A DNA stretch of 64,000 nt, taken from positions 16,346,817 to 16,410,816 of the forward strand of contig NC_049997.1 in the NCBI RefSeq assembly GCF_000003815.2. Direction: 5' to 3'. A program made the position numbers and the translations under genes. The notes below the pieces were generated by a model. It saw nothing but the letters and a program-made list of their open reading frames with translations. It made no database searches and had not been told where the DNA came from. This DNA comes from Branchiostoma floridae. Taxonomy: Eukaryota > Chordata > Leptocardii > Amphioxiformes > Branchiostomatidae. This document shows, one piece after another, positions 1 to 11,738 of the stretch; within the stretch, counting starts at the first letter, position 1, and every line of letters begins with the position of its first letter.

Positions 1-3000
1 AAGGTCGTGAACCTGCTAGACAAAGTTTCCACAGCCAGCGACCAAATGGCAGGAAACCTCCAACAGGTAAGGGGCTTGTTTAGTACGTTTGGGACTGCAT
101 CTGTAAACAGCGACACCTATGCTGCAGTACAATCTGAATCATTGAGAATAACCCAAATAAGGTGACAGACCGTCACCGAAACGTTGTTTAATAAAACTTT
201 TGGGTTGTGTCGAAAGGATTTAGTTATTCAGTGACTTGCCAACCTGATTAAATTATGTATGAAGGTAAGAAGCGAGCAGTAAAGAACTAAGACCTGGTCC
301 TTTGTGCTGGATAAGAATTTAGCATGGTATTTCAATACTAAGTATGATAGTTCCTCCTAATCAGAGACTGTTGTGTTCAAGTGTCATTGGTGATGTAAGC
401 ACTAAGTCTTAAACATTTTTATCATCTATTTCTTTCTGCAGTCTGTTCAGAAGCAGCATAGGATCGTCGACAGTATCCTCACTTCCGACGTGCTCCAGAA
501 CCAGGGTCCATCCCAGCCTCCTTCTGACGTCACACCGCCCATATCTGCACCCCCATCTGTTGCCCCATCCGAGCCAATGAGTCATTCCGAAGTTGTACAA
601 CTCCAGGCCAGGTACTTTCAATTTTCTTGAGCTTCCGTTGTCCTTTAAGACCATTGCCAGTTTCGGTTTTAGAATACCTTGAGCCACAGGGTGTGCTTTC
701 AATTTTACGCCTTCGTAGTAGGCTTCTTGGATGGGCTTTTGGAGGTTTGTTGTATGTGGGGAAACAACTTATAAACTCCTAGTCTTCGAGCTTTGTCTGT
801 GGCTTATATATGTGTAGGGGTAGAGATCGCAATCTGGCATAATTGCAAATTCTATCGGCAGAGATTTGGTTTAGGATGCAAGAAATGTGTCAGGATGGTT
901 TCTTCATTATGAATCCTAAATTGCATGTCAATCTATTGAAATGACATGAATCGATGTTGAAAATTTCTAATTCTGACCTTGAATACAGTCTTTAACTTTA
1001 ACTTTATTTGATTTGTAACAAGACAATACAATATGCTGCACCAGGCAGCAAGATGCTGATGTTGAGCAGCATACACATTAAGACACATACATAATACAAT
1101 GAATACAAAAAGTACAATCAAACGTGTACAAGTGACTCCCTCTACACGACGACCAACTGGCCAATGTGGCCACTTCTCTGATGGTCTCTTAGATAATTTT
1201 CCCATTGACACAAGCATTAAGAACCCCGTCTATAGTGAATACTTATCCACAAAGTCGTTGAAGAGGTTCATCAGTCACGTATGCAAACAATTACAACAAA
1301 TTTTCATCAATCAATGACTGTTTTTGAAAAGGTACAGTACATACCTCCCAAATTTTCGATGTCTACCAGTACATCATCGTCAGGGGAATGACCTAATCTC
1401 AGTTCTCGCGAGAGAACACGAGACTAGGTCACTACCAAGCCCATCTCGGACAACATAGACATTATTGACTTAGAAACACGCAATGCACATAGAAAGATTA
1501 AGGAGGCCATCCACATTTAACTAGAGGCTGCGAAGTTGAACAGGACTGAGGGTTGGGAGCTGCCCAAGTGCTACCTACCCCTTCTCCGCAAAGAGTCGGG
1601 GGGAGGGGGCAGATGATCCACGCAAGCCTGACCTAGTCTCGTGTTCTCTCGCGAGAACTGAGATTAGGTCATTCCCCTGACGATGATGTACTGGTAGACA
1701 TAAAAAATTTGGGAGGTATGTACTGTACCTTTTCAAAAACAGTCATTGATTGATGAAAATTTTTTGTAACTGTTATCCACAAAGACCTGATTTTATCGGT
1801 CCCCGAGTAGCCTTCTTGTGCAGGTTTTACTTAATCTGCAATTTTACAGACTTCTTTCGGGATATCTACCGGCAGATTCGGCCAGATGGCAATCTCAAAC
1901 TTGGCATGTATATTATATAACGGGCAAGCAATCTTTCAGCACAATATCTTAGTGGCAAAATGCCACCAGCCAATGTCTAGTTATATATCAATGCCAAGTA
2001 ATATACGTACGGTCATATTGTTCCTTTTCGTCTATAATGAATACCCTATAACACATGTAGACAACCCTTAGGCCCATCCAGGCAAGAATTAAGTATGAAC
2101 ACTAAATACAATGTCCCATACCTCTGAGTGTTTTTCCAAACACACCTACTGTCTATGGACTATACCATACTGATTTCTGGAAGGGGATGTTCAGTATCTG
2201 AATGCTTACACACATGTAGACAGCCTCAAAGCGCATCTAGGCATGGATTAACAAGGAACCAAAAATGTCCTCCCTCTGTGAAATATTTCTAGCTTTTCCA
2301 AAGTAGACCTTTTGTCTATGGACTTATACCAGGCTACAGTCTAGAAGGGGTTGTTGGGATACAATGCTTCAATATCTGAAAGCCTTACGTTTAGAGAGTC
2401 TCAAAGCATATCTAGGCACGAAGTAATTTAAGATAGATAATCTTTTACCTCTCTTGAATATTAATAGTTTTTTGCACGCAGATAAGTTGTCTATGGAGTA
2501 TGCCAGACTACTTTCTGGAAGTGTTGGGATGTCTTTTTGCGGGAGAAATATCTACCTTCATAGCAATAGTTATACAAATACATCAAAGGGATCTTGAGTT
2601 ATAGGAAGAACCACACAGACACAATTTAGATAACTATCTCCGTCGCAGGTGAGGTAATAACATTGAAATTACCCTCTTGTGTGGGCTTCTATCTGGTCAC
2701 TGTTAAAGTCACAGAACGTCCTTCAAACGCTGTCAAGGTTTATGTGTTTCTAGATTGCTTCCCACAGAAAAATAACGTTATAAAATGACAAAGAGTTGAC
2801 TTTTACAAAGGCCACACGAAGGCCAGACGAAAGCAATACCTGCTGCCCGAAATTACACCAATGTCTGCTTTTTTCACAAATGCCCTTATAGAAGTGATAC
2901 TTCAGCGGTAGATATTTTTATCACCAGTCGGTGAAAGAAGCAGCCATTCGCGTTGAAAGAACAGGCACTAAATTACAGTAAGTGGTCCTAACACCATTCC

Positions 3001-6000
3001 GCTTCGTTGGTCTTCGCTGCGACCTACAATTTGAATGATAGCTCAATGAATTGAATTTCATAGAAAGAAGAACAAATTTCCCTAACATTTTGTATGCTTT
3101 ATTGTCTTTTCATTCATATTTTTGTACATTTTGCATAGTATCATATATTCCAGTTATGACCAGCAATGGCCGAGTGGGTAGTGTTCGCCTTGCATTTGGT
3201 AGGTCGTGAGTTTGATCCCCAGCCGATTCATACCACCAAAGACTTTAAAATGACACATGCTGCTGTCTCTGTTTAACACTTAGCATTATTACGGAAGAGT
3301 GTGGGAGTTGAAGTTCCATAGTGAAGACTTTGAAAATGGTACATACTGATTTCTCTGCATAATACTCAGCTCTAAAAAGAAATGGTATGGGAGCTAAACA
3401 CACATCTCTACCAGCAGACTAGCCCCCTGCTGTAGTGGCTTGCAAAGATGTGTGGCCTAAAGGCTACAGACATTGAGAAGGGCGCCACCCTTCAGCATCT
3501 TTTACAGATGTACGGGCAACTTTATGAAATCTAGGGTTACAAAAATTCCAGCTTAGGTCGTAGCGACATCGCTGTCTAGAATGGCCCAAGAGCTACAAAA
3601 ATTGAGATGGACACCACCCTTAAGTACCTGTTACAGATGTATGAGCAACTGTATGAAATCTAGGGTTTATAAACAGATCCAGCTTAGGTCGTAGCGACAT
3701 CGCCGTCTAGTGTGGCCCAAGAGCTACAAAAATTGAGATGGACACCACCCTTAAGCATCTGTTACAGATGTACGGGCAACTTTATGAAATCTAGGGTTAC
3801 AAAAAATCCAGCTAAGGTCGTAGCGACATCGCCGTCTAGTGTGGCCCAAGAGCTACAAAAATTGAGATGGACACCACCCTTAAGCATCTGTTACAGATGT
3901 ATGAGCAACTGTATGAAATCTAGGGTTACAAAAAGTCCAGCTTAGGTCGTAGCGACATCGCCGTCTAGTGTGGCCCAAGAGCCACAGAAATTGAGATAGG
4001 CGCCACCCTTAAACATCTGTCACAGATGTACAGGCAACTTTATGAAATCTAGGGTTACAAAAAATCCAGCTTAGGTCGTAGCGACATCGCTGTCTAGAAT
4101 GGCCCAAGAGCTACAAAATTTGAGATGGACACCACCCTTAAGTACCTGTTACAGATGTATGAGCAACTGTATGAAATCTAGGGTTTATAAACAGATCCAG
4201 CTTAGGTCGTAGCGACATCGCAGCCTAGTGTAGTTGGGTGCCTTCAAGCGCAAGCATTAGCAATCAGAAAGAGGCCAGTACATCAAATGACAGGTTATAG
4301 CCTCCCTGTTCACATCATAAAACCCACTCCGGCGCCATCGGGATCTCATTTTTACGACCAGTGTCCAACCTCCAAGGAAAATCAGACGGACGCTTTATAA
4401 CCATATGCCATCGTGGTCCATATAAAAATGAGTCATTCGGGCACACTTATGAAACAAAAAAGTTGTAAGGTACGTTAAATTTTTGATGAAGAAACATTGG
4501 GACTGTCTTTGGATCAATTGCTGGTCAGTTTACAACTTTTGTTACAGTATTCTGTGGGAAAATGTAATGAATAAATTGACGAGGAGTGGCGGTGTAAAGT
4601 ATGGTAATATAGTTTTATGTGGAGAATAGAATATAAAATGTCTGCGGCTGAGGACATACGTTATACGGTCTTTTTTAACGTTATTGGAGCATTTATTTTT
4701 CATTCTGTATAAGAACAATGTCGTGAGAAAGTCTGTAGACTAAAGCTGTAAAGATGAAGAGGAACAATATCACGGACACATTAAAAGCCAGACGACTTAA
4801 TAGCTTGTCATAAGCTTTAGTGTTTTTATTGAAATCAAATTCTTGAAGTAAGTGTTTTCGCACAGACCATAAGTCTTATTGGATTTGTCTTCCCGTTTTG
4901 AGTAGCCTTGGCGTGTATAGAGTGTTACCAGAATGACTTGGACAAGATTGGAAAACATAAAAAAAGATTGAATTCTTCTAAGTGCTAATATAAATTTGGC
5001 CCGTGCGTTGGTGAAATACTTTGAACATGAATATTGCTTGGTGTTTAATATTTCCATGTTAGGTCTTGTTCTTTACATCATGGCTTACAACACTGAGTGT
5101 ATTTTTTTCATTATTAACGGAGAATTTAGACTAGAGATTATCGGGATCGAGAGGTTATGGGTTCGATCCCTGGCATCTCTGGCCTCTGGTTGGGTAAGAG
5201 ACAGTGAAAGAAAAGGGATGGGCTCGGCTTGCCAATAGCGTGCTGTAGACAACGTGGATAACAACCAACTACTCCTACGGTGTCTAGAAGGCACATGACT
5301 CGATTTTTCTCTCTCCAGTGAGGTGTAAGAGTGGATACATGACTTCGGTTAGGGAGGTAAAATACGGTGGAGGGAGAGGGATGTGCCCGTTTCCCAGTAT
5401 CGTACCATAGACATCACCTTCCTCATGGTATAATGGTACTTACACTTACTTTCCTCACTTCACCCAGGTGTAACATTGGGTACCTGACTTCGTTTGAAGA
5501 GGCCAAACGAAGAATAGGAATAATATTCCATGCAATGCCCAAGACATAGGAGATTATCAACCTACTACCCCTACGACCACTATAAGTCTATGGTACCTTT
5601 ACCTTTTACCTCTACTTTTATTGCTGATACTAATCTTCACCGTTTTCTCTTTATTCAGTGTCCGGGCAGTAAGAGAAGAGATCAAACTGTCGATGGCTGA
5701 AGCGGAAGAATCAACCAAGTTGTTGAGACAGTGAGTCTATTTCATTTCCTCTATCTTTATTGGTACATGTCCAGTCGTTCCGCCAACTAAGTTTGCGCTG
5801 TTTGATAGTCTACTGCGTTCTTATTATGTTTCCCACGCGGAAAACATATTGTTCTTGCTGGTGTGTTCTTCTTCCATCATGAACCATTCAGAGCTGAAAA
5901 CTGCCAGTGACATCAGCATATTCCGAGCAAATATGAAGAAGTATATATAAAGCTAATGGTACACCACCGTACGTCTTATTTGTCCGTACGTTTTTTGGGA

Positions 6001-6617
6001 GGCCATGTCCGCCACGTATTTCTGAAAACGTTCAGGCTGTACAGGGCAGACGCGTCGCCCGTACTGGCGCGGGGGCGAATCCGCAGCCTAATACACAAAG
6101 TTTTGCCTGCACGTATAAAGTTTACGGCGTGTCGGCGTGCTCCAAAATCCATCGGATTCCCTACGAGTTCGTACGGGGGCGGTACTTACCACTTACGAAT
6201 CCAAAAATTGCCCACGTTTTGGCACGTAGAGAGCACGTATTTGCAGTTACTTCTTTATTTCTTTATTTGAATTTACCACATGCAAAAACAAGTGGAAGGG
6301 AGGACAAAACAGGTGTATCAACACCTTTACAAGTTGTCCTCCCAAACTTGAAATGATAATAGAAAATTGTGTACGACATTTTAACTATTGCAGCTAATGT
6401 GAACAATTACAAGTCTAGCACAATCTGTATTAGTAATTGCAGGTTTGCGATAGCAAAGCCTGTCTTGGTTTCATAAAAAGGCAAATTACTGGAAACATCC
6501 TGCATGTTCTCGAAAGTGTTTTCTATCTAATTTCTTATGTGTGTTTCTTATAATTACAGACTCGGCGGGTTCAGTCTGGAGAATGGAATACATGTGGAAG
6601 GAGTGGCAAATGGTTGA
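1..6617 (+). CDS. 3' part of a gene for a coiled-coil-type protein, function unknown
   Basis: Four exons join in frame: 1-66 (donor GT at 67), 442-611 (acceptor CAG just before, donor GTACTT), 5659-5730 (donor GTGAGT) and 6560-6617, which ends in TGA at 6615-6617. Phases agree at every junction (0, then 2, then 2), which is strong evidence for a real gene. The visible product has about 121 residues. The first part is heptad-like (NLLDKVSTASDQMAGNLQQ), then comes a Pro/Ser-rich linker of about 35 residues, then a charged helix (VRAVREEIKLSMAEAEES), then a short tail ending GVANG. The 5' end lies outside the window. The pattern suggests a cytoplasmic coiled-coil or scaffold protein, but I do not recognise the family. 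The 5.0-kb intron 612-5658 is packed with repeats. Confidence 0.72.
100..240. mobile_element. possible Penelope-like or LINE 3' end fragment in intron
   Basis: The stretch contains the string CCGAAACGTTGTTTAATAAA, a 'cgaaacgtt' plus poly-A-like motif of the kind seen at the ends of Penelope-like elements. No coding remnant is visible. It sits in the first visible intron. The assignment rests on this motif alone. Confidence 0.3.
933..1150 (-). mobile_element. possible antisense LINE/SINE 3' end
   Basis: An AACTTTAACTTTATTTG start followed by CA-rich low-complexity sequence resembles the reverse complement of a retroposon 3' tail. Comparable strings occur near 24.86 and 39.80 kb. There is no coding remnant, and reading frames here are repeat artefacts. 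Confidence 0.3.
1288..1774 (+). mobile_element. Penelope-like element remnant with long inverted terminal arms
   Basis: Two arms of about 145 bp, at 1288-1432 and 1629-1774, are near-perfect reverse complements. Each carries a GACGATGATGTACTGGTAGACAT-like segment, a common motif near Penelope-like element termini. The spacer encodes a degraded piece: RKIKEAIHI at about 1494-1520, a stop, then KLNRTEGWELP and YLPLLR (to about 1590). This matches the C-terminal end of the GIY-YIG endonuclease of Penelope-like elements as I know it. Inverted flanking arms are a known structure for such elements after 5' truncation. The string TTATCCACAAAG lies on both sides (about 1243 and 1774) and may be a target duplication or an extension. 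Confidence 0.65.
1467..1630 (+). pseudogene. degraded GIY-YIG endonuclease C-terminus of a Penelope-like element
   Basis: One frame starting at 1467 reads DLETRNAHRKIKEAIHI, then TAA, then LEAAKLNRTEGWELPKC and onwards. The K-E-A-I-x-I helix and the L-N-R-x-x-G-x-x-L-P motif are the usual end of the GIY-YIG domain in this class of retroelement. The in-frame stop and the short length show a dead fragment. Only the last third or so of the endonuclease is left. Confidence 0.6.
2050..2530. repeat. degenerate tandem repeat, about 165-bp unit, 3 copies
   Basis: The phrase GTCTATGGA recurs at 2151, 2313 and 2489. Around each copy are similar blocks: 'cacatgtagacagcctcaaa', 'gcatctaggca' and 'tttctggaagggg'. 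Copies are clearly diverged. It lies in the large intron of the first gene. Confidence 0.6.
2531..2984. other. intron sequence without recognisable features
   Basis: I see no exon with consistent splice sites and no clear repeat structure in this part of the 5-kb intron. Confidence 0.5.
2985..3150. mobile_element. truncated copy of the MITE family seen whole at 53.3 kb
   Basis: The strings GCGACCTACAATTTGA, then ATGAATTGAATTT-like, then TTGTCTTTTCATTCA follow the same order as in the intact element at 53305-53544 (GCGACCTACAATTTGA, CGAATTG, TTGTCTTCTC). The right half is missing, and a tRNA-derived SINE starts directly after it, so the SINE probably truncates or abuts it. Confidence 0.5.
3158..3500 (+). 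mobile_element. tRNA-derived SINE (family A)
   Basis: The head has pol III box A and box B sequences: TGGCCGAGTGGGTAG at about 3168 and GGTCGTGAGTTTGATCCCC at about 3202. The body continues with 'catgctgctgtctctgtttaacact', 'ccccctgctgtagtggct' and a terminal 'gtgtggcctaaaggctac...ggcgccaccctt'. The same body, in the same order, is present on the minus strand at 51950-52200, so this is a dispersed family. It is not a functional tRNA gene, because the acceptor stem does not pair. Confidence 0.72.
3480..4235 (+). repeat. tandem array of 129-131 bp units grown from the SINE tail
   Basis: The marker GCTTAGGTCGTAGCGACATC recurs at 3551, 3682, 3811 (one change), 3940, 4069 and 4200, giving spacings of 131, 129, 129, 129 and 131 bp. 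Each unit carries 'gtggcccaagagctac...gacaccaccctta', which is the 3' end of the adjacent SINE family A. The units ending at 3682 and 4200 are almost identical and share the variant TTTATAAACAGATCC, so a four-unit higher-order period of 518 bp is present. Confidence 0.8.
4236..5119. other. intron sequence without recognisable features
   Basis: AT-rich sequence with no supported exon. The reading frames here lack splice sites and protein-like composition. Confidence 0.5.
5120..5605 (+). mobile_element. tRNA-related SINE (family B), with a duplicated body
   Basis: The B box GGTTATGGGTTCGATCCCT is at about 5153. It is followed by 'ggatgggctcggcttgccaatagcgtgc...acaaccaactactcctacgg' and, about 190-300 bp on, by a second similar block. 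A related piece occurs at 15200-15345. No target duplication was found by eye. Confidence 0.55.
5946..6256. mobile_element. MITE, same family as 25948-26309
   Basis: Long similarity with the 26-kb element: 'aagctaatggtacaccaccgtacgt' at the left, then 'ctgtacagggcag.cgcgtcgcccgtactggc', 'cacaaagttttgcctgcacgt' and 'acgttttggcacgtag.gagcacgtatttgca'. The right terminus is eroded. It lies in the last intron of the first gene. Confidence 0.65.
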
Positions 6618-8534
6618 TCTTAAGATTGGCCTCGCAGACAAGGCGTGCGCGGGAAAGAGATAAGAAAGACATCTATTCATTTGGAGGAAAGGGGGCTCAA
6701 TTCACGTTGCAATTTTCAGGTTCAAATTGCATATTGATAGTTTCACCAGGTTGGTTATCAAAGTCTTTGTACACAGCCATTGCTTTTCACTTGTCGAAGT
6801 GTGCGAAAAAAGAAGACTTTTTTAACATTATGTCTGTTGGAAACAGCTAAGTAAAAACAGATGTATTGCAATTCTTTCCTACGAACGCCTGGTTTGCGAG
6901 GCCATAACACACGTTGAAACCAAAGGCAGAATGAAAAACGCCTGTACCGTGCAGAACCGCGGCAGCTTGGGCTGGACGAAGCTGTATTTTTCTTCATAGC
7001 GCCATCTATTTCCAACTAGTCCCATCATGCGTTGACAATGACGCCCTTGGGGCAGTAACGCCCTAACATCATGAAATCATATACATGTAGGGAAGACTAA
7101 GATGGTTGTCTTTACTATGATTGTACAAACTTATATAATACTATAGATGTGAGGAAATAGATACATGCCTACTGAAATACACAGGATAAGGATAAACTAA
7201 GAATAATATGGTGTCCCAACTTTAAATCCTAACATTAGTGCTTATCTTATTTCAATTAATTAAGAATAACGTACTCACACACTGACGCAGATTCATACTT
7301 TAATTTCATTTAACAAAAACGTAGACGCTAGGATACACAAGTAAGCCAGATGTTATTTCTAAGTCAAAGAGTTGATTGCAGCAAACAATATCTGCATCTT
7401 CATATGATTTAGTGCAACTTCAATTTGATCTGCCCTGCAATATTTTTGTACTAGGTTTTGCACTCGACTACGAAAAGATATGGCTGTATGCCTTAGTTTT
7501 GTGGTATATATTTTTCTTGGGGATATTTGAAATGATCAGTCCCTTTAACGCAAGCTATTTTGTCGTATTATACTTGTACAAATAAGAGTATGGTGTAATT
7601 TTAGAAACGTAAGACTTTTTGAAATATCATTTCAGCATAATTATATAATATTTGGTATCAATCAAAGATGTAGTATTGATATAATGTACATGTATACAGT
7701 CATTGTACATAGTCTGATCATGGCTTTATTATCGTTTTGTGAGCTTTGTTTTTCACAATGCCTGATTTTAAGAGGCTGTACTGTTTTTCCCCGTTAGTAA
7801 AATATTTGTGACGTGTTTTTGACAGTTTGGTCACTATTTCAAGTTATACTTTGCTAGTCAGACTTGGTCTTCTTCAAGTCTAAATGAGAAGTGTCTAAAA
7901 CCTTTCTGATTGCATTCATCGCTGAACGCAAGTTTTCGTACTATCTGGAAATATATTGATTGCCTAATGCGGCTAGACATATTTTATTCCCAATGTTTGA
8001 TTTCAAGTATGTGTAAAATAAACGTTGCCTGCATTTATCAACAGCAGAATGCACCACAGTCCCAGCTGTTGTTCCTCAATCTACCTGCTAATGCTTAGGA
8101 TCCACTGTTTACTGTGCTTGTGTATAACAGCTAGGAGAATTTTCCCGGTACAATGAACGTGTAAATTCTGTACATGTCGTCTGCTTTCTCTGTCACAACC
8201 CCTGGAAAGTAGCTCATAGCGATAATATAACATTGTATTGACATCCGGTTTAACTTCACTATGTTTCAAGCTCTCTACAATAACATGGCATCTCCGTATA
8301 CTGATTATCACCCACTGCATGTACAACTGCAGTATTTTACATTCACACCAACACTCGCTCATCCACTTACGCTTAGAAAGAAAGGGGATTAAAACACCCG
8401 TACTTGCCGTTACCAGCATGTCGATACCACAATACGCGGAGGGTTTACCGGAACAAAGCGAACGATATGGGTTTCGCTGCGGCCGGATATTGCAGCAGAA
8501 GGGGGCGTAATTACGAATGTAGCACTCGTAGACT
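6618..8534. other. 3' flank of the first gene, no gene seen
   Basis: Downstream of the TGA at 6615 the sequence is AT-rich and non-coding. An AATAAA lies only near 8009, too far to be assigned as the poly-A signal with confidence. Confidence 0.45.
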
Positions 8535-8825
8535 GATCGGCTGATAGTAGGACTGGAGCTGCATCCTTGATGTATGTCCGTGCCTTACATTCGCGAATTA
8601 GACAATGCATATGTGGGGATACAGACTTAACCACGTTCGGGATCGTAATCTCGTTGTGCAGCGCCATCTAGTGTCGATAAATAGATGGTAGGACTAGAGC
8701 TGCATCCCTGATGGCTGTCCTTGTCATACATTCGTAAATTTAGACAATGGGAATAGAGACTAGTACTTAACCACATGGGGATCATCGTACTCTTGCTGTA
8801 TGTAGCGCCATCTAAAGGCGATACG
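8535..8825. repeat. 141-bp tandem duplication, 2 copies
   Basis: 'gtaggact.gagctgcatcc.tgatg' starts at about 8548 and 8689. Both copies then run through 'acattcg..aatt.agacaatg', 'acttaaccac', 'ggatc' and 'gtagcgccatcta'. The offset is 141 bp with moderate divergence. Confidence 0.65.
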
Positions 8826-10359
8826 TAGCACTAGCCACTATAGCCCTGAAGCAAATTGACTACCATCATGTTGGCATATAACAATTGCTTTTTTTTTTGG
8901 ACATTTACTAAATATCATTTTTGACCTTGAACAGCAAGGCAATGTGTTGCTGGGGACACAGGTGACTATTAAAGCTACTAAACACAAGTTTGTAATGGGA
9001 CATGACTGACTGTCCAGGTCATGAGGTCAGTGGAAGAGGCTACTATTTCTCGGGTAGGTATTGTTTTAGATGTGTATTTTCAGAGTTTTGTATTTTAATG
9101 TGCTAGTCACGTTTACCGTTGAGTAACAGAAAGTGATCATTATTGATGAAAACCTTACTTGCACATTCAATGAATTGCAATTAAGAAACATACGAGGAAC
9201 TCAAAATATCCCAAGTTATCTTGAAACCGTCTTACTCTTGTTTTGCTCAAACGTTTATTTCTGGGGTCCTTGTTTCATCTGTTTCATCTACGAAATTCTA
9301 CCAGATTGTTGCTCATTAGTAATCACCAAGCGTCCATTGCCATATCCGTTTGCTCCAATTTCTTATAGGGGTCGCTGATGCATTCCAACGCCAAATCCTC
9401 AAGGTTGCATGTAGTTCTATAAACTTGACCCTTTATAGTAGTTCTGAAAGTCTTGGGGCAATCTCAACGCCCACACGTTCATTCAGGGTGGCATTGATGA
9501 CCATGGTCGCATTGCCAGTGACAGCCTCTGTAAACCTTATCATACAACCTATCAATCTTCTACGGTTACACTTGTACTTTTTTTCTTTAATGATCCTACT
9601 TTTGACTCCTCCTTTGGGATCCGCGGCAAAGGTGTATTTTAGAGTGTCTCTCAATCTTTAAGACGTGGGAGTTCAAGAACCGTTGCTTCGTTGCCAAGGA
9701 GACTAAGACGTTCGCGTTAGAGTTGTCCATAGGGTTGCCATTTTCACGTCGCAAGCATTTACTACATGTATTAGTAAGTGAGGAATGCTATGAAATTTGG
9801 ATTCCTATGTAACCTTAACACCAATCCATCCCAGGGCTGTAGGCTGGATTCCCACGGCACCGTACGCTTCTATCCCCGTCTGGAAATGTATGCCAGCCCC
9901 TCGGGCTGGGGCAAAATTTCATCGGGGGCATCTTAGCCCTGGTGTCGTTAAAATACCATAAAGGCCCTGGAAAAAGCCTTGATTCGATATCAATCCTTAC
10001 GCAACACATTCCATGGATAAAAGAGAGTATCCCTGAGAGTAAGTGGCGGTTTCAACCCCAACGTTATCTTTACGTGACTGTAGTACATTTATTTCGCCCT
10101 AGATATACCCTGGACTAAAATACGGACAAAAACCTTTCTACGATTACGACTATTATATCTACAAAATGACAACTGCGATAAAGATCTTCCATTTTGCATA
10201 ATATAAATGATTTATGTTGATGATAGTATCAATATTGTGGACACAGTTTATTTTGCAGAGAGATCTCAGGCGACAATGTATGCAAAAATACATCTAATGC
10301 AAAGATGTAGAGATTGCATTTTCTGGAGTTACTGTAATGCTACTACGCATGTCTGTATG
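8826..10359. other. intergenic, no gene seen
   Basis: There are no supported exons. A short perfect hairpin-like string, CCAGCCCCTCGGGCTGGGG, lies near 9894. The two overlapping opposite-strand frames near 9.4-9.66 kb have no splice context. Confidence 0.4.
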
Positions 10360-10705
10360 CTGAACTTCCTGGCATTCTATCAAATACCTTCGTAATTGGT
10401 TTCCATTTTCGATGGAAATAAAAAACGTGTCAGCAAAATACTCTAAAGGATAGCCTTTTATTGAATCATGCTTTTACTATTATTCCATTGTTCTGCCATT
10501 ATATCAAATACCTTAAAATTTGTCTTTAGATTTCCATTCTTTGATGACCAGAAAAAACTCAAAAGCAAAATCTCTAATACAAAATATAGATTTTTCCAAG
10601 TCATTCTAGTACTATTACTACGCCAGTGTTCTGGCATTATATCAAATGTCTTTGTTTCAGATGCCCATTTCCGATGGACGAAAAGACTTATTAGCTGCTA
10701 ACTGC
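10360..10705. repeat. degenerate tandem repeat, about 130-bp unit, 3 copies
   Basis: 'ggcattctatcaaatacc', 'gccattatatcaaatacc' and 'ggcattatatcaaatgtc' occur near 10370, 10496 and 10632. Each is followed by a 'tttccatt...gatg' block and preceded by 'ctattactacgc.tgt'-like sequence. Confidence 0.55.
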
Positions 10706-10873
10706 TGATGTCCAATACCTGGCCGGCACACTTAGTATCTGGCCTGTCGATGAGTCTACAGCTGTGGCCAATCAAATGGCCTGTTGTGAACAATTTACGA
10801 TTCCACCATTTGTTCTATTTTTAGGTTTGGGTAGATTCAACATTGAACGATGGAATGCTTCCAAGTTGTAGTA

Positions 10874-11242
10874 AGGCCACACCAATTTAATTTCTTGGTT
10901 CACGGATTTTTTCATAAAAAATATGGAGCGAGAGGGCGAAATAAAAATAAAAATAAAAATTGTAAAATGGTTGGGGTAAAGGTAAAGGCTAATTCAAAAC
11001 ATAAAGGAAAAAAGTTTTCAACTTGAAAAAAGTACAAAAACACTATTTTTGTACAGTAACAGCACCTGTACCCACACTTTAAGGAGCTTATAATATAAAG
11101 GCCAATTTGCTACACCAGAAAGTTGGTGAATGGTTTCATTAATGGTGAAAATTTGCTGACTGGTAATTTTTATTTTTATTTTTTTTCCCAAAAAATAGGA
11201 GCGAGCGAATCCGTGAACCAAGAAATTAAATCGGTGTGGCCT
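10874..11242. mobile_element. MITE with terminal inverted repeats of about 55 bp
   Basis: The left end AGGCCACACC followed by 'atttaatttcttggttcacgga' is the reverse complement of the right end (…GGTGTGGCCT at 11233-11242), with one mismatch in the first 33 bp. Similarity continues into 'ggagcgag' and a (TAAAAA)n-like block. The interior is non-coding. No clear target duplication. Confidence 0.7.
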
Positions 11243-11738
11243 AAGAACTAGAAATAACCAATCGAAAATCGGATACATGTACCTCCATAGTTGAATTTCT
11301 TGTTGCAATCATCATTGTGAAATTATCGCGGAGTCTGTCCAATACATTTTCTAGCAGGTTCCCTTTAGGCAACAGATGTCTCAGATAACAATACATGCAT
11401 CAGGAAGTTCAAACATTAAATGAGATAGATTTTTTCAGGACCTTTCTGGGACCTTTTACCAAATTTCCTGACAGTGCTATAAAATGTCTGGCATGTGATA
11501 ACCAACCTGAAGGGGAACCATTTTCACCTCTAATTGACCTCCACTTCTTGTCAGTTTGATGTCATTTTGTAGTCAATCAACATTTCAACAACTACAGACA
11601 CGCATTAACACAAATATACAGACAGTAAATGAGATTTCATAGAGGTAAAAACTTTGCCACTTACGCCAATCAAATAAACTCAAGAGAGAGACATCATAAA
11701 GGAAACAGTATACAGATTCGGAATGGCAAGCGGTCGCG
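11243..11738. other. intergenic, no gene seen
   Basis: No coding signal and no repeat structure recognised between two MITEs. Confidence 0.4.

Noticed and set aside
3158..3230. tRNA gene
   Set aside because: Has A and B boxes but no pairing acceptor stem, and is followed by a SINE body that recurs at 52 kb.
5140..5180. tRNA gene
   Set aside because: Only a B-box-like segment; part of SINE family B.
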